Source: Corallochytrium limacisporum | Lineage: Eukaryota > Opisthokonta | Length of the DNA stretch: 54,586 nt | NCBI GenBank assembly: GCA_002811645.1 | Contig: PDIP01000030.1 | Coordinates: forward strand, 442,304 to 496,889 | Direction: 5' to 3' | Part shown: positions 11,601-20,781 of the stretch, piece after piece | Numbering within the stretch: the stretch's first letter is position 1 | Layout of the letters: each line of letters opens with the position of its first letter | Position numbers and translations under genes: made by a program | The notes under the pieces: generated by a model | Told to the model about the DNA's origin: nothing | Databases searched by the model: none | The model's input: the letters and a program-made list of their open reading frames with translations, nothing else

Positions 11601-13301
11601 CTTTCTACATTGTCATATCTTCTCATGGCCAATGAGAATGAGACAGATCAGCTTACAGAACAAGATCGAGAGGCCATTGCCAGGACGGAAGCGTGTATTG
11701 GGTCCGGCCACGTCGAAGAGCTGTTATCAGAGTCTCGATTCCTGCATGAGGACTCTCTGCTTTTCTTCATCAAAGCCTTGATTAACAATTCTACTGGAAG
11801 CCCGGCAGATGTCAAGTCTCCCAGTGACGCAACCACTCCAGAGCCTGCGGCTGAGGATGGAGAAGTCCGCAATGGTATGCAACCTGGTCCCACAGAGGTG
11901 CCCAGTCCGTCTCCCATGCTTAACGAGGATCGCGCAATCTTTAGCCTTGAGGTACTGGTCATGGTGGCCTTGGACAACCGTGATCGCATCGCGATCATTG
12001 CGCAGAGCATTTATGATCACTTAGATCGTATTATCAATGCGCCATTCCCTGCCAGGGTACACGGACAGGATTCCAACGAATTGCCACCTGGTATGCGTTT
12101 GAAGCTTCGTGCCATAACGGGTGTTGTTCGTCTTGCAAACCGGTTTGCACACAAATCAGAAATGAGGCGATACCTGGTGTCTTCCCTTCGCATGCTGGCG
12201 AATTTAAAGCCTGACGTATGGCATAGGGCTGCCCCTTACATTGCTGCTGGGTTGACACAATTGATATCTAGCGAGGGAGGGGACATTGACAATGATGAAT
12301 TGTGGAGCGTTATCTTCACCCTTATCGAGCATGTCGCTGCGGACGAGCGTGCTCGACCCATGGGCATGGACTGCTTGCATCTTATCGTTAGTGATGGACG
12401 GGCCGTTGTACGCTCTGAAACAGTGATGATCGGTTGCTTGCATGCAGTTGGTCATTTTGTACAACCCACTGAGCGAGAGCTGATGCGTAGTCAACAGATG
12501 CAGCAGCGAGACTTGCAGTCGAGAAAGGTACTCAAGCCAGCTGAAGCGGATCATGCACAGCTGGTAAGCGCCAGGGCAATGCAAATCTTGTACATTTTGC
12601 ATGCTCTCATTCCCCAGCTGCTAGAAAACACGCTCGGGAAAGGGGCGGCCCAGGACGATGATCGGTCACGTCACCAACTGCGGTCTAGAGCATGGGAGGA
12701 GTACTGGAGCATCAGTTTCAAGTATTTGGCGGGTGGATGTACTTCCAGTCACAAACTGCTACGGGACCACGCTCTGACCTACATGCAGCGTTCTCTTCTC
12801 ATGCATGAGATTGACTTTGAGCCCAAACAGTGGGAACAGTGCTTCATTGATATTCTCTTCCCAATGATGAACAAGATGATGAAGCCTGATCTACTAGGGG
12901 ATGATCTCATGGGCGCAGAAGAGACGAGAGTGCGCGCAACAGCCTTGCTGTGCAAGACCTTCCTCCAGCGCATGCAGCCATTGTCCTTGCTGCCGTCATT
13001 CAAAAGGGTGTGGATTGCCATTCTTGACATTCTTGAGAAGTTCATGAGAATGGAACGCAACGATATGCTACATGAGGCTGTTCCGGAGTCCATGAAAAAC
13101 ATGCTGCTGGTCGTCCACACCAGTGGAGTCTTTACATCCCACCAGCAGCTGTATGGCGACCAAGAGGATTTGTGGCCGGTGACTTGGAGACGGGTCGATG
13201 TCTTCCTGCCAGGCCTGAGGCAAGAACTTTTCGATCAGGCACCTGGAGCCACGCCTCCACCGGCATCCCCAGCAGTTGGTAACGTACCTGCCACTGAGTA
13301 A
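8619..13301 (+). CDS. GBF1: GBF1/Gea-type ARF guanine nucleotide exchange factor
   Basis: A 1560-residue large Sec7 ARF-GEF of the GBF1/Gea/GNOM branch, which activates ARF1 on cis-Golgi membranes for COPI coat assembly. The N-terminal DCB domain (about 25-225) follows GBF1 closely (QPFVEVIRSE, SDEVVLLKILKVLRNLLL, MQTCFRICFQTKLSELLR). An acidic low-complexity linker (~240-370) precedes the HUS domain, with the HUS box Y-L-N-Y-D-C at 529-534. The Sec7 domain spans about 620-820: the catalytic glutamate is E711 in FRLPGEAQ, and the second motif is IIMLNTDQHN at 749-758. HDS regions fill the C-terminal half, ending in a Pro/Ala-rich tail. The branch is assigned from NPRLNKAKIGEYIGDR and DAFAERY, which match GBF1 rather than BIG/Sec7. 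At the brefeldin A-contacting pair the protein has F747-S748. No introns in 4.7 kb. Confidence 0.95.
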   Translation: MEFKYQQSELGEREADALVSCTPQVIVGEANLVAAYVRRQSRWPTPERTESFVHLNDLSHLRHELAVVGNVQDIGLIAVLQPFVEVIRSEFTAGPSTGCALGSIDKFISYGLLDLPDISVADVADAVQLIADGVTHTRFQATDVSSDEVVLLKILKVLRNLLLSHNGSFLTDMAVCELMQTCFRICFQTKLSELLRESAEQVVTDMVFHLFRRLPHLHDNDIGDRGMGTAENAMRMASANESMLQGQDTEEKEIIEDMRASDSHMDPTPVEQQPENNLEADTPTPSGDIEILSAEVAQPSTETAEQAQGEPAPGTPVPEGTVEESAVGTPERLKAVSDAFETHSEGHNELSEREREHMIQDTINPETSSITMHSLLVEEKGREEKIPYGMPCVAEIFRFIVSITNIRDSHNNEAMINIGLRLLITIFEASANAIAERAYLMRLIQVYLSRYIVTILKKAGRLQTFTLALRLGHILFCNYRRELKLQMESMLLILIERIANVERQQEFSETALEMIASLCRIRYLMAELYLNYDCSINCADLFETLVKFLSKIAYPGGGVLTNFNTLALDALLAIIEQIKAQCTSADENLETIYGVVNDNNTEELPSLEDLKHIKRRKKVLKTGAEQFEYSAKKGIKFLQDKGILSNPLPDAECVEFLRTNPRLNKAKIGEYIGDRHRTDLLKVFCESFHFEGLRLDEAVRAFLEAFRLPGEAQIIDRIMDAFAERYFSQNKATTVIKSRDATYVLAFSIIMLNTDQHNPMLKKRMSAEDFIRNNRGQNEKENFPEALLREIYRAIKENEIKMQEEHEGEESEAYIWDVMLQRSEGEDGMYKRVHSNIYDHDIFLSMWGAAIAAISYVFEHAPDQAMADRALEGLNDSAIVSGHYAMYDVFDNMIISLCKFAHLKESPDGRRFSIWFGHQFKAQVATRTLMSLTRDYGDTMREAWKNVLQAILFLYEQNLLPESLLVVPDYLATDGKVSIKKREKPRDKQRESGLLSTLSYLLMANENETDQLTEQDREAIARTEACIGSGHVEELLSESRFLHEDSLLFFIKALINNSTGSPADVKSPSDATTPEPAAEDGEVRNGMQPGPTEVPSPSPMLNEDRAIFSLEVLVMVALDNRDRIAIIAQSIYDHLDRIINAPFPARVHGQDSNELPPGMRLKLRAITGVVRLANRFAHKSEMRRYLVSSLRMLANLKPDVWHRAAPYIAAGLTQLISSEGGDIDNDELWSVIFTLIEHVAADERARPMGMDCLHLIVSDGRAVVRSETVMIGCLHAVGHFVQPTERELMRSQQMQQRDLQSRKVLKPAEADHAQLVSARAMQILYILHALIPQLLENTLGKGAAQDDDRSRHQLRSRAWEEYWSISFKYLAGGCTSSHKLLRDHALTYMQRSLLMHEIDFEPKQWEQCFIDILFPMMNKMMKPDLLGDDLMGAEETRVRATALLCKTFLQRMQPLSLLPSFKRVWIAILDILEKFMRMERNDMLHEAVPESMKNMLLVVHTSGVFTSHQQLYGDQEDLWPVTWRRVDVFLPGLRQELFDQAPGATPPPASPAVGNVPATE

Positions 13302-13771
13302 ATGATGATTATTGCGAGAAATTTAGTAGAATAGGTAGTATCGCTCGGAACACATCTTCGATATCACCACTGTGCACTTAGCCGTTGGCCAGACTTGTCA
13401 GGTTCCCCCGCCTTCCGAATAGTGCAGCACCCTCGGATTCCGCCCTAGTAGAACCTCTCACACGATCCGTTCAACCGTCGCTACGTCTCTAAGCCAGAAA
13501 TTGATATACCTGTACGAAACTTCGGCATTTTCTTAAGGCCGTTCCAGTCCCCGGTCTCCTGCTATCTCCCGGGAGCCAAGAAGCCCTCCCTCTCCTGTGG
13601 GCCCCCCCGTCGAAGCGCAGACAACGCCAAGAGACTGAAGGGCAAGAGGCGGGCTGCTCTCGCAGCCAGTCCCGCCACCGACGCGCCCCAAGTTGACGTC
13701 ACAGGTAGAAAGAAGTAGGTTACAGCGATCTTAATATATTAGCTCGTATTACAATCGGGTCCAGCGTACCA
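13302..13771. other. Intergenic between convergent GBF1 and SF3A1
   Basis: About 470 bases separating two stop codons. Presumably holds both 3' UTRs and cleavage signals. No coding signature, repeat or RNA gene seen. Confidence 0.5.
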
Positions 13772-15544
13772 TTATTTCTTGCGACCACCACGTTCCTTAA
13801 CAGTTACGCTCATGACCGTATCTTCCTTTACGTTCACAGCAGCTAAACTCTGTGCATCCTTTGTAAACACCCCGTTCACCTGGATCTTCTGCTTGGTGTG
13901 AGGCATGTGAGTCTCCGCAAAAATCACATCTTTGACCTTGGCAAATGTATCTGTGCCTGCGAACGTGCTTTTGATTGTCTGACCTTTGCATTGCCATCCG
14001 CGCTTGTCGTCCTCGCTGAGGTTCGGCATCACCAGACTGACGACGAATGGTCCTGGATGCAGTTCCAACCAGTGGGCTTCAGGGGTGAGACCCTTAGCTA
14101 TCATTTGACCGGAAGTTTCATTCTTGGCCGCTTCCAGTGTAGTCTTCTGCCGCTTGTCCTCTGATCCATCTCTTTGTGGCCACATAGGAGTCGTCTCCTC
14201 TTCCTGATGCTTACGTTTCGCAATTTGCCGGGCCATCTCTTTGGCTTGTCTAGCAGTGCCCTTGCGCCCGTCCCACAGCACCACAGCTGGCTTGGGAGGC
14301 ACTGTCGGCTCTGAGTCACCAGCATCCATGACATCTCGCTTCCGGGAAGCTAAGTTGCGCAGATTCTCGGCAATGTGATCGCCCGAGGCCAAAACATCGC
14401 CACCAACCTCACGATTGGCCTTTGCCCGGGCCTGCTGCTCAGCCCAGCGTGGATCAAGCAATTCAATACGTAGGTGCTCCTCTAGCTCGCTCTTGGCCAC
14501 GGCATGACCACAGTTTGGACATCTTACCAACGTCTTTGTATCCTTTAAGGAGCTTTCCTTTGCTGTCTTAGGATCATAGTCAGCAACAATCCGGGTGCCC
14601 CTATCGTCGGGTTTGATTTCTGCCCCTTCTGGCACATCCTGGAGCGCGGTGGCTGAGAAATGAATGGTCCCGGGAAGTACCTCGCGGTCCTTAATCGCTA
14701 CTAACGTCACAGGAGGTAGATCTCCTACAGAGTTGTATGGTGGCAGCAAATCCACATCATCCGTGTCGTCAAAGGCTATGGTAGCCACGATTTCATAGTC
14801 ATTCCAGTCAATAGTACCATCTCCTAGAGCGGGCACATCCGGTTCATTGCGGTCACTTCGTGATGCTGCTGCCTTCTCTTCTTTGGCGTTTTGCCTCTGT
14901 TCGTAAAGCACCTGCGCTCGATTTCTTATGTATTCAACCATGTGACGGCGTCGGTCCTTCCGCGGCAGGCTCAGAAAATCAAGAATCCGTGGGTCGTTGT
15001 TCATGATTTGTCGATAGTGTTCAGTAACTTGCCGAAACAATGTGTGCGCACCGCTGCTTGATGGTCCACCATCTTCGAAAGCAAAGGCTAACGATGAGGA
15101 GGCACCTTTCTCAGTCTCTCGCAATCTTTCCACAAAGTTATCACCATGAGCCGCTGTAAATTGGGCCAAGAGCTTGACGACTTCCCAGTCGAGTTCACCG
15201 AGGTTTCCGAGTTCAAGCTGAAAGTCCCCGTTTCCCACAGGAATATGCGTAATTCGACTCTTTTGTATTGATACCTCGTCTTCCTGTATGTTAGTTTTGG
15301 TTTCCTGAGGGCCTTTTCCATCCGAATCCTGACGATTAGGTTTTCCACGGCCCGTCCGAAACTCGTGGATCATGTGCTGGTAGTAATCATGATATGGATC
15401 CTCTGCGTCGAGAAATCGGAACTTCTTGCCAGTCACATCGGTACTACGAATCTTTTCCTCAAACTGCGGGCCATTACGAGCAACAAATTCTGCCGTTTTG
15501 TCAACAGCGGCTCGAATATTTGGTGGGGGATAGATTAATGTCAT
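13772..15544 (-). CDS. SF3A1: Splicing factor 3A subunit 1 (SF3a120/Prp21)
   Basis: A 590-residue U2 snRNP component needed for prespliceosome assembly. It starts within the conserved LIYPPPNIR segment and has two SURP modules: residues ~10-60 (TAEFVARNGPQFEEKI then DPYHDYYQHMIHEF) and ~115-180 (LLAQFTAAHGDNFVERL then LFRQVTEHYRQIM). The middle contains DRRRHMVEYIRNRAQ and a C-P-N-C-G-H element at the region that precedes the PRP21 segment. The last ~90 residues are a ubiquitin-like domain, ending in ERGGRKK, the same C-terminus as human SF3A1. Shorter than the human protein (793 residues) because the proline-rich linkers are reduced. It shares a 393-base divergent promoter region with the Rieske fusion gene. 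A complete spliceosomal subunit in a region with no visible introns implies that splicing persists in this organism. Confidence 0.95.
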   Translation of the reverse strand: MTLIYPPPNIRAAVDKTAEFVARNGPQFEEKIRSTDVTGKKFRFLDAEDPYHDYYQHMIHEFRTGRGKPNRQDSDGKGPQETKTNIQEDEVSIQKSRITHIPVGNGDFQLELGNLGELDWEVVKLLAQFTAAHGDNFVERLRETEKGASSSLAFAFEDGGPSSSGAHTLFRQVTEHYRQIMNNDPRILDFLSLPRKDRRRHMVEYIRNRAQVLYEQRQNAKEEKAAASRSDRNEPDVPALGDGTIDWNDYEIVATIAFDDTDDVDLLPPYNSVGDLPPVTLVAIKDREVLPGTIHFSATALQDVPEGAEIKPDDRGTRIVADYDPKTAKESSLKDTKTLVRCPNCGHAVAKSELEEHLRIELLDPRWAEQQARAKANREVGGDVLASGDHIAENLRNLASRKRDVMDAGDSEPTVPPKPAVVLWDGRKGTARQAKEMARQIAKRKHQEEETTPMWPQRDGSEDKRQKTTLEAAKNETSGQMIAKGLTPEAHWLELHPGPFVVSLVMPNLSEDDKRGWQCKGQTIKSTFAGTDTFAKVKDVIFAETHMPHTKQKIQVNGVFTKDAQSLAAVNVKEDTVMSVTVKERGGRKK

Positions 15545-15937
15545 CTTGGTTGAGCACGTAACATGTTGACCAACGTAGTCACCCGATACTAGTCAATTTG
15601 TGCATTCTGCAAATTCCCACAATAGGCCTTATTTCTGGTTTCATTCACTTGCACGCTCATGCGGCTGCAATGAATTGAAACTACAAGTCCGTGCCGCCTT
15701 TATAGTACCTTTCTCACGTAGAACCCGATCGGCGCTGCAGACTCTCCACATTAAGTCGTGCGGCCTCATCCCTAGGGGTGGGGTGGGGGGTTAGACCCGG
15801 AAGGGGGACTGCGACTCTCGAAAGCTCCGCGGTCTCTCGCTCAGTCGTGTGGTTATTTCAAGGGAGACCTCCTCATGATCTTAATGCGTAGGAGATCAGC
15901 TCAGTTTAGTGACGAACAATGAACAAGACTATATACA
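15545..15937. promoter_or_regulatory. Divergent promoter region, SF3A1 / Rieske fusion
   Basis: 393 bases lie between two divergent start codons, so both promoters must be here. There is a G-rich stretch at ~15775-15810. I cannot name a specific element. The assignment rests on geometry alone. Confidence 0.5.
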
Positions 15938-17248
15938 ATGTCAATGACACCTCCCTCTGACGGAGAGTGGCAACATGTCGGTCTGTTGCGAGACTTTCAG
16001 CGACGGCGGTGCACGCGGGTGTACGCGCGTGATGGCGAAGGCGCCGAGGATGTGGCTGTGTTCGCCGTAAATACCGACGAGGGGGTGGTGCTGCATGCGA
16101 TCACAGCAGATTGTGCCCATGAGGGTGGTCCTTTGGAAGTGGGCGACATTGAGGATTTTGTCGTACGGTGCCCGTGGCACGAGTTTGAATTCGATATTCG
16201 GACAGGACATAGCCCGAGTGGGTTGTTGCAAACCGTGTATCCGATCCGGTCTGATGAGGACGGTTTAGTCTACATCCAAGCAGCACATGTATTGCGGCCC
16301 TTTGACCTTAGCAATCAAATCAATCGAAAAGAATGCAGGAGTATCACTACGAAGAGGTCCGTGGATGCTACACATCAAGTACGTGGAACCGAGGTGGACC
16401 TTCAGTTTCTGAAAGACGATGATCAACTAGACACTCTCCACAAATACGCCATTAAGATTCTCATGACCGGAAATCCGACCCTAAAGTGCAGCCTCACCCG
16501 CAAGGCAGCCAGTCTCTTCCTGCAAGAGAAGACTGGAGAAAGAGACGCTATTCTGGAGCTTGGCGAGCCAGTCGGATGGGTGCCGGAAATGCCGGTCCGT
16601 GAAGAACTAGCCATCGTTGACGTAGGCAAGACACAGAACCGCCGGGGAGGTGGCAACGTACGGAATCGAATTGCCATGCTTCACTCATTAGCAAACATTG
16701 AACAATGGGCTATCGACTTGGCCTGGGACATTATTGCCCGCTTCGGCCATGAAAACATGCCTCACGAGTTTTATGCGGAGTTTGTGCAGGTTGCAGATGA
16801 TGAGGCACGTCACTACGAACTGCTTGTTAACCGACTCAACGGTTTAGGTGCCGAGTTTGGGGACCTCGCCATCCACGCCGGACTTTGGCAGAGTGCGACA
16901 GAAACGAAAGATTCGTTGCTGAAACGCTTGGCCATTGTGCATATGGTGCATGAGGCACGAGGCCTGGATGTTCACCCCAAAACGATTGGCCGCTTCCAGG
17001 GTGCAGGAGATAAGGAAAGTGTGGCGGCACTGAATATCATCTACGAAGAAGAAATCACCCACGTGACGGCTGGTGTCAAGTGGTTCAAATACATTTGTGA
17101 ACGGGATGGTCTGGACCCGATCCGAACATTTCATGACACAGTGCGTGCAAACTTTCGTGGCCCACTGAAACCCCCGTTCAACCATGATGCCAGGAACACT
17201 GCCGGTTTCACATCCGAATGGTACGTGCCTTTGACACAGAAGAACTAA
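15938..17248 (+). CDS. Rieske [2Fe-2S] + ferritin-like (DUF455) fusion protein
   Basis: A 436-residue soluble protein with two iron domains. Residues ~10-115 form a Rieske domain with a perfect cluster motif: C59-A-H61, 16 residues, C78-P-W-H81, of the kind seen in Rieske ferredoxins and dioxygenase electron donors. Residues ~165-420 match the DUF455 ferritin-like family (as I recall, PF04305). Its four-helix bundle shows E255, E289-x2-H292, E339 and E372-x2-H375, the standard ligand pattern of a carboxylate-bridged di-iron site. Both cofactor sites look intact. A Rieske domain on a di-iron protein suggests an oxygenase or oxidase that carries its own electron donor, but no substrate can be named. 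No targeting peptide is obvious. The ATG at 15938 is followed by a second at 15944. It converges on SEC24 with only 56 bases between stops. Domain calls are firm and function is inference. Confidence 0.85.
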   Translation: MSMTPPSDGEWQHVGLLRDFQRRRCTRVYARDGEGAEDVAVFAVNTDEGVVLHAITADCAHEGGPLEVGDIEDFVVRCPWHEFEFDIRTGHSPSGLLQTVYPIRSDEDGLVYIQAAHVLRPFDLSNQINRKECRSITTKRSVDATHQVRGTEVDLQFLKDDDQLDTLHKYAIKILMTGNPTLKCSLTRKAASLFLQEKTGERDAILELGEPVGWVPEMPVREELAIVDVGKTQNRRGGGNVRNRIAMLHSLANIEQWAIDLAWDIIARFGHENMPHEFYAEFVQVADDEARHYELLVNRLNGLGAEFGDLAIHAGLWQSATETKDSLLKRLAIVHMVHEARGLDVHPKTIGRFQGAGDKESVAALNIIYEEEITHVTAGVKWFKYICERDGLDPIRTFHDTVRANFRGPLKPPFNHDARNTAGFTSEWYVPLTQKN

Positions 17249-17304
17249 AGAAACAGCACATGCAGTATTGGAAAAGAATGTATAATGATGACAAAGAACA
17301 AAGA

Positions 17305-20300
17305 TTAAGACAACCTAGCTTGCACAAAACGGTGCAAGTTGCACAAGTGGTCGACATAGCTTGGTCCATCGTTTGTGACATCCTCAGCAAGGAGATGCAG
17401 CAGTTGTGGTTCGAGCGCGTCGCGCTGTTTGATGACTATAATGGGGGACCCATTGAGGCTCTCGTCCCTGCAGACCTTGATGAGTTCCCGCAGTGTGCAA
17501 TTCAGAGGTGAATCTTCCTTCACCGGTACCTCGAAGAGTGGCGTATCCATAGTCTGCACAGCGTGCGTGCCAAACGTACTTTGGAGCCAGTCCATGTGCA
17601 CACGTTCACCGATCCACATGATCAGGGTTGCACCATTGTCGAGCAGATACGCACCGTCGGAACGGAAGCGATCCATGGACAGACGCAGTGTGCGCGGTGG
17701 TTCGTCGACTGGGGAGTCTTCGGTGAGATCCGTAAGCATATATAGCTTTGGGTATAGCAATTTCTGTAGCTGTCTCGGAGACAGACTGTTCAGCAAGGCT
17801 ATGTTGAAAACACGAGCATCAATGCTGCAGTCCTTGCCATCGCGAAGAATGTCCTGCTTGAACAGTGCTGCACTGTACACAGGCAATAACTTCAGCCCCT
17901 CTGGCAAGATTAACTGTCCCGGGCTACTGTTGGCGGCGCAGTGCTTCCGATAAGCCGACAAGCAATCGACAATATACCGGTTGAGACGCTCCTTGACCTT
18001 TTGACGACCTAGAGTCAAGATATCCAGAGCTGCTTTGCGCACCCAGTAACACATCATGGCATCCAAATCAGCATTGCGGAAAATATCTCCAATAGCACCG
18101 GTAGCCGTCAGAGCCAAATTCAACACTCGGATGCGGCGGTAACCAATCGCGGAGGTGTACAGAACCGCAACCTGTACATAGCATTCACTGTTCTCCTTGA
18201 GGCGGTCATCATGGTTGACCTCGACTACAAAAGTTTTGTCTGCATCCAAGCCAGCCAACTGTACGTCTGTGCGGTTGGCCATATGGAAGTTACCCCAGTG
18301 GTTGGTGGGCAGAAGACCAGGGGAAGAACGCAGCCGCATGAGCCCTTCGTAACCCATGTCTCGAGAGGCCAATCGTTTTAGACTCGCCTGCAGAGCTGGA
18401 TCATCCCTATGAGGGTTAAAGAACGGGTACCTGTATATGCTACCACCAGTGTTCTTTGACGGCATAAGAAGGGCTGCTAAATCCATGCCAGAGTTAGGGA
18501 AGACAAAGGTATCTAATGCAATTCCCGCTTCGACTAGCGAGAGTCCCATTGCGTCCCAGTATTTGGTACTTCCTGATCCGTCTTCTACAAGAAGCTGTCT
18601 TTCCTTGTCAGTGCCCGCCGCTGATGGGTCGTCACGGTGTTTCAGTTTGCCCGGGCCAACGTTCGGCATTGAGCAAGAAAATAGCTCAATGCGTCCACCG
18701 TGGTGCTCAAGCAGGAGGCGGGCAGAATCCACAGCTGCACCGGTGCAGGCATCGGCATCACCTGGCTGCACCATATCTCTCAACAACTGAGGCAAGCGAT
18801 CGAGAAGATCATCGATCTCCTCACGACAGTCTGCAAGGCTTCCTGTTGATCCCGGCATGCCCACGCCGAAGGGATCATCAATATCCGGCATGATTGCTAC
18901 CGATGGTGAGGTCTGTCCCTTGCGAACACTGAAAAATTGTACAGTTCTGTTAAACGTGATAAACCCGACTTTGATGGGGCAAGAAGTTTCAGACTCTGCC
19001 TTTGCCTTGGCTTCCTCAATTTCCTTTGCATTGGTGAGAGTACCGTGGTTGTCATAGATCGGCTGAGGCAGCACAGCGTTGGGCGGCAACTTTGGGAATG
19101 CATCCAAAGAACCCTTGATGCCAGCAATTACAGAATCCACCATACCACACTTCAGGGCTTGCTGGGTTGCCTCGATGACGTACAGGATTGTCAAAGGCAC
19201 AGGCATGCGAGCACAGTAGTCCACAGTTGCCACATAATCCACAGTACCATGTCCCAATTCCGGTCGCTCGTGAATATCCTGGCGGCGTCCTGTGTGATCC
19301 AAGTGTGCAAAGTAATGCGCCGGTGTTTCATTCTCAACTTCACACAAGTTGCACTGCCATGTGTTACCATTGTTCGCCCAGCGCACAAATGGATTCATGT
19401 ACCCCTTGCACCGCCTGCAGCGGATTGGCCCAGCCTCACCGCAATTAATAACCGGAACTGCTTTCTCATACTGTCCTTTCTCTGCTAAAGGTGTGATGGC
19501 AAAAGCAATGGGCATGCCAGCTGCAGTGGCGATCTCTTCGCTCACAGGCACCTGGTACAAAGAGGAGCGAATGAACTTCGGATTACTATTTCCCTGATCA
19601 TTGGCCGTAAACTCTGTGCTGGAAAGAGGAGGCAATTGCTTGCTGTTGGTTGCATATGAGCTCCGGCTGTGAAAGCGACGGTCTTGGTCAAGCACTTGAA
19701 CCACTGAAGGAATGGCATCCGGATCGATCCGCGGTTTTTGACGATTCTGTCCCTGACTGAAAGGTGAAGAATTGGGATCCGCACTGGGCTGGCGAGGGGT
19801 TAATCCGGTGGATGGCTGAGTCTGCGAGAAGCTAGGGGCAGTGTTTGCTGGTGCAGGCGTTGGTGCAGGGGCAGGCTTTGCCCCCGTCATCTGCTGGTAT
19901 TCCTGACGGAATCCGCCCACCCCACTAGACTGGCCCGCAGGTATGGTTGAGCTGGGCGCTTGCTGTTGCTCAGCGTATTGACGACGGGCTTTGTGGGGCA
20001 TAGGGCCCGTTGTTCCCGGTGGCGGAGGTCCCGAAAATGTAGTTGCAGCAGGCGGCACTCCAGTCATCGGGCGCGACCCAGACATGCCACCAGAAAGTCC
20101 GGTCGGAGGACCAGGTTGCGACGGTGGTGACATTGGTGATCCCATGCTCATGCTCGCCATCCCTTGCGCAATTCCTGACGTACCCATTGGTTGCAGTCCG
20201 CCACTAACTCCAGTGGCCTGTGGTGCACTGCCATTCATCGGTGGTGGAGCTCCTACAGGCCGAAGTGGAGGCGCTCCGCCCGGAACTGCCTGCTGAGGTC

Positions 20301-20781
20301 TAGGTGCTGTCTGTGCTGCTGGTGCCCCGGCTGTCCCTGGGGCTGGCATAGCACCCGGAGGTTTACTACCCGGTTGACCATAGCTGCCTATCGGAGGGCC
20401 GCGGGGTGGCTGTGGCTGCGATGGGTGAGGTGCAGCACCCGGTGCTGGTGCCATGCCTGGTGCTGCTCCAGTCATGGGCTGAGGGTTAGCCGGGTAAACA
20501 GGACGATTACTACCTGGTGGGGCTCCCATGGGCCTAGGGCTTCCCCCGGCTTGTTGACCCGGATATCCACCCATGGGTCGAGGGCCACCCGCTCCTGGTG
20601 CTCCTGGTGTTCCCGGCACTCCCATTGGCTTCGGAGGGATCATTCCTCCAGGTCCTGGTGGTCGAGGGTAAGGATTTGGTCCCCCATTTCCATTAGCTGC
20701 CGGCTGAGGGGACGCACCTTGCGTCGGACGCGGAGGATAGCCTTGGCCCTGCGCCTGCGGTCCACCCGAATTGCTATACAT
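17305..20781 (-). CDS. SEC24: COPII coat cargo-adaptor SEC24
   Basis: An 1158-residue SEC24, the cargo-binding subunit of the COPII inner coat, partner of SEC23 on ER exit sites. Residues 1 to ~375 are a disordered Pro/Gly/Gln-rich region, typical of SEC24. The zinc finger is intact: C455-x2-C458 and C477-x2-C480, with NPFVRW between. The trunk domain follows (VDYVATVDYCARMPVPLTILYVIEA is its conserved opening, given here as VDYVATVDYC and PLTILYVIEA), then beta-barrel, helical and gelsolin-like domains, the last including DGAYLLDNG and MWIGERV. Length is in the normal range (900-1200). It ends 56 bases from the stop of the Rieske fusion gene. The N-terminal proline repeats depress ORF quality in other frames but the frame itself is clean. 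Confidence 0.95.
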   Translation of the reverse strand: MYSNSGGPQAQGQGYPPRPTQGASPQPAANGNGGPNPYPRPPGPGGMIPPKPMGVPGTPGAPGAGGPRPMGGYPGQQAGGSPRPMGAPPGSNRPVYPANPQPMTGAAPGMAPAPGAAPHPSQPQPPRGPPIGSYGQPGSKPPGAMPAPGTAGAPAAQTAPRPQQAVPGGAPPLRPVGAPPPMNGSAPQATGVSGGLQPMGTSGIAQGMASMSMGSPMSPPSQPGPPTGLSGGMSGSRPMTGVPPAATTFSGPPPPGTTGPMPHKARRQYAEQQQAPSSTIPAGQSSGVGGFRQEYQQMTGAKPAPAPTPAPANTAPSFSQTQPSTGLTPRQPSADPNSSPFSQGQNRQKPRIDPDAIPSVVQVLDQDRRFHSRSSYATNSKQLPPLSSTEFTANDQGNSNPKFIRSSLYQVPVSEEIATAAGMPIAFAITPLAEKGQYEKAVPVINCGEAGPIRCRRCKGYMNPFVRWANNGNTWQCNLCEVENETPAHYFAHLDHTGRRQDIHERPELGHGTVDYVATVDYCARMPVPLTILYVIEATQQALKCGMVDSVIAGIKGSLDAFPKLPPNAVLPQPIYDNHGTLTNAKEIEEAKAKAESETSCPIKVGFITFNRTVQFFSVRKGQTSPSVAIMPDIDDPFGVGMPGSTGSLADCREEIDDLLDRLPQLLRDMVQPGDADACTGAAVDSARLLLEHHGGRIELFSCSMPNVGPGKLKHRDDPSAAGTDKERQLLVEDGSGSTKYWDAMGLSLVEAGIALDTFVFPNSGMDLAALLMPSKNTGGSIYRYPFFNPHRDDPALQASLKRLASRDMGYEGLMRLRSSPGLLPTNHWGNFHMANRTDVQLAGLDADKTFVVEVNHDDRLKENSECYVQVAVLYTSAIGYRRIRVLNLALTATGAIGDIFRNADLDAMMCYWVRKAALDILTLGRQKVKERLNRYIVDCLSAYRKHCAANSSPGQLILPEGLKLLPVYSAALFKQDILRDGKDCSIDARVFNIALLNSLSPRQLQKLLYPKLYMLTDLTEDSPVDEPPRTLRLSMDRFRSDGAYLLDNGATLIMWIGERVHMDWLQSTFGTHAVQTMDTPLFEVPVKEDSPLNCTLRELIKVCRDESLNGSPIIVIKQRDALEPQLLHLLAEDVTNDGPSYVDHLCNLHRFVQARLS

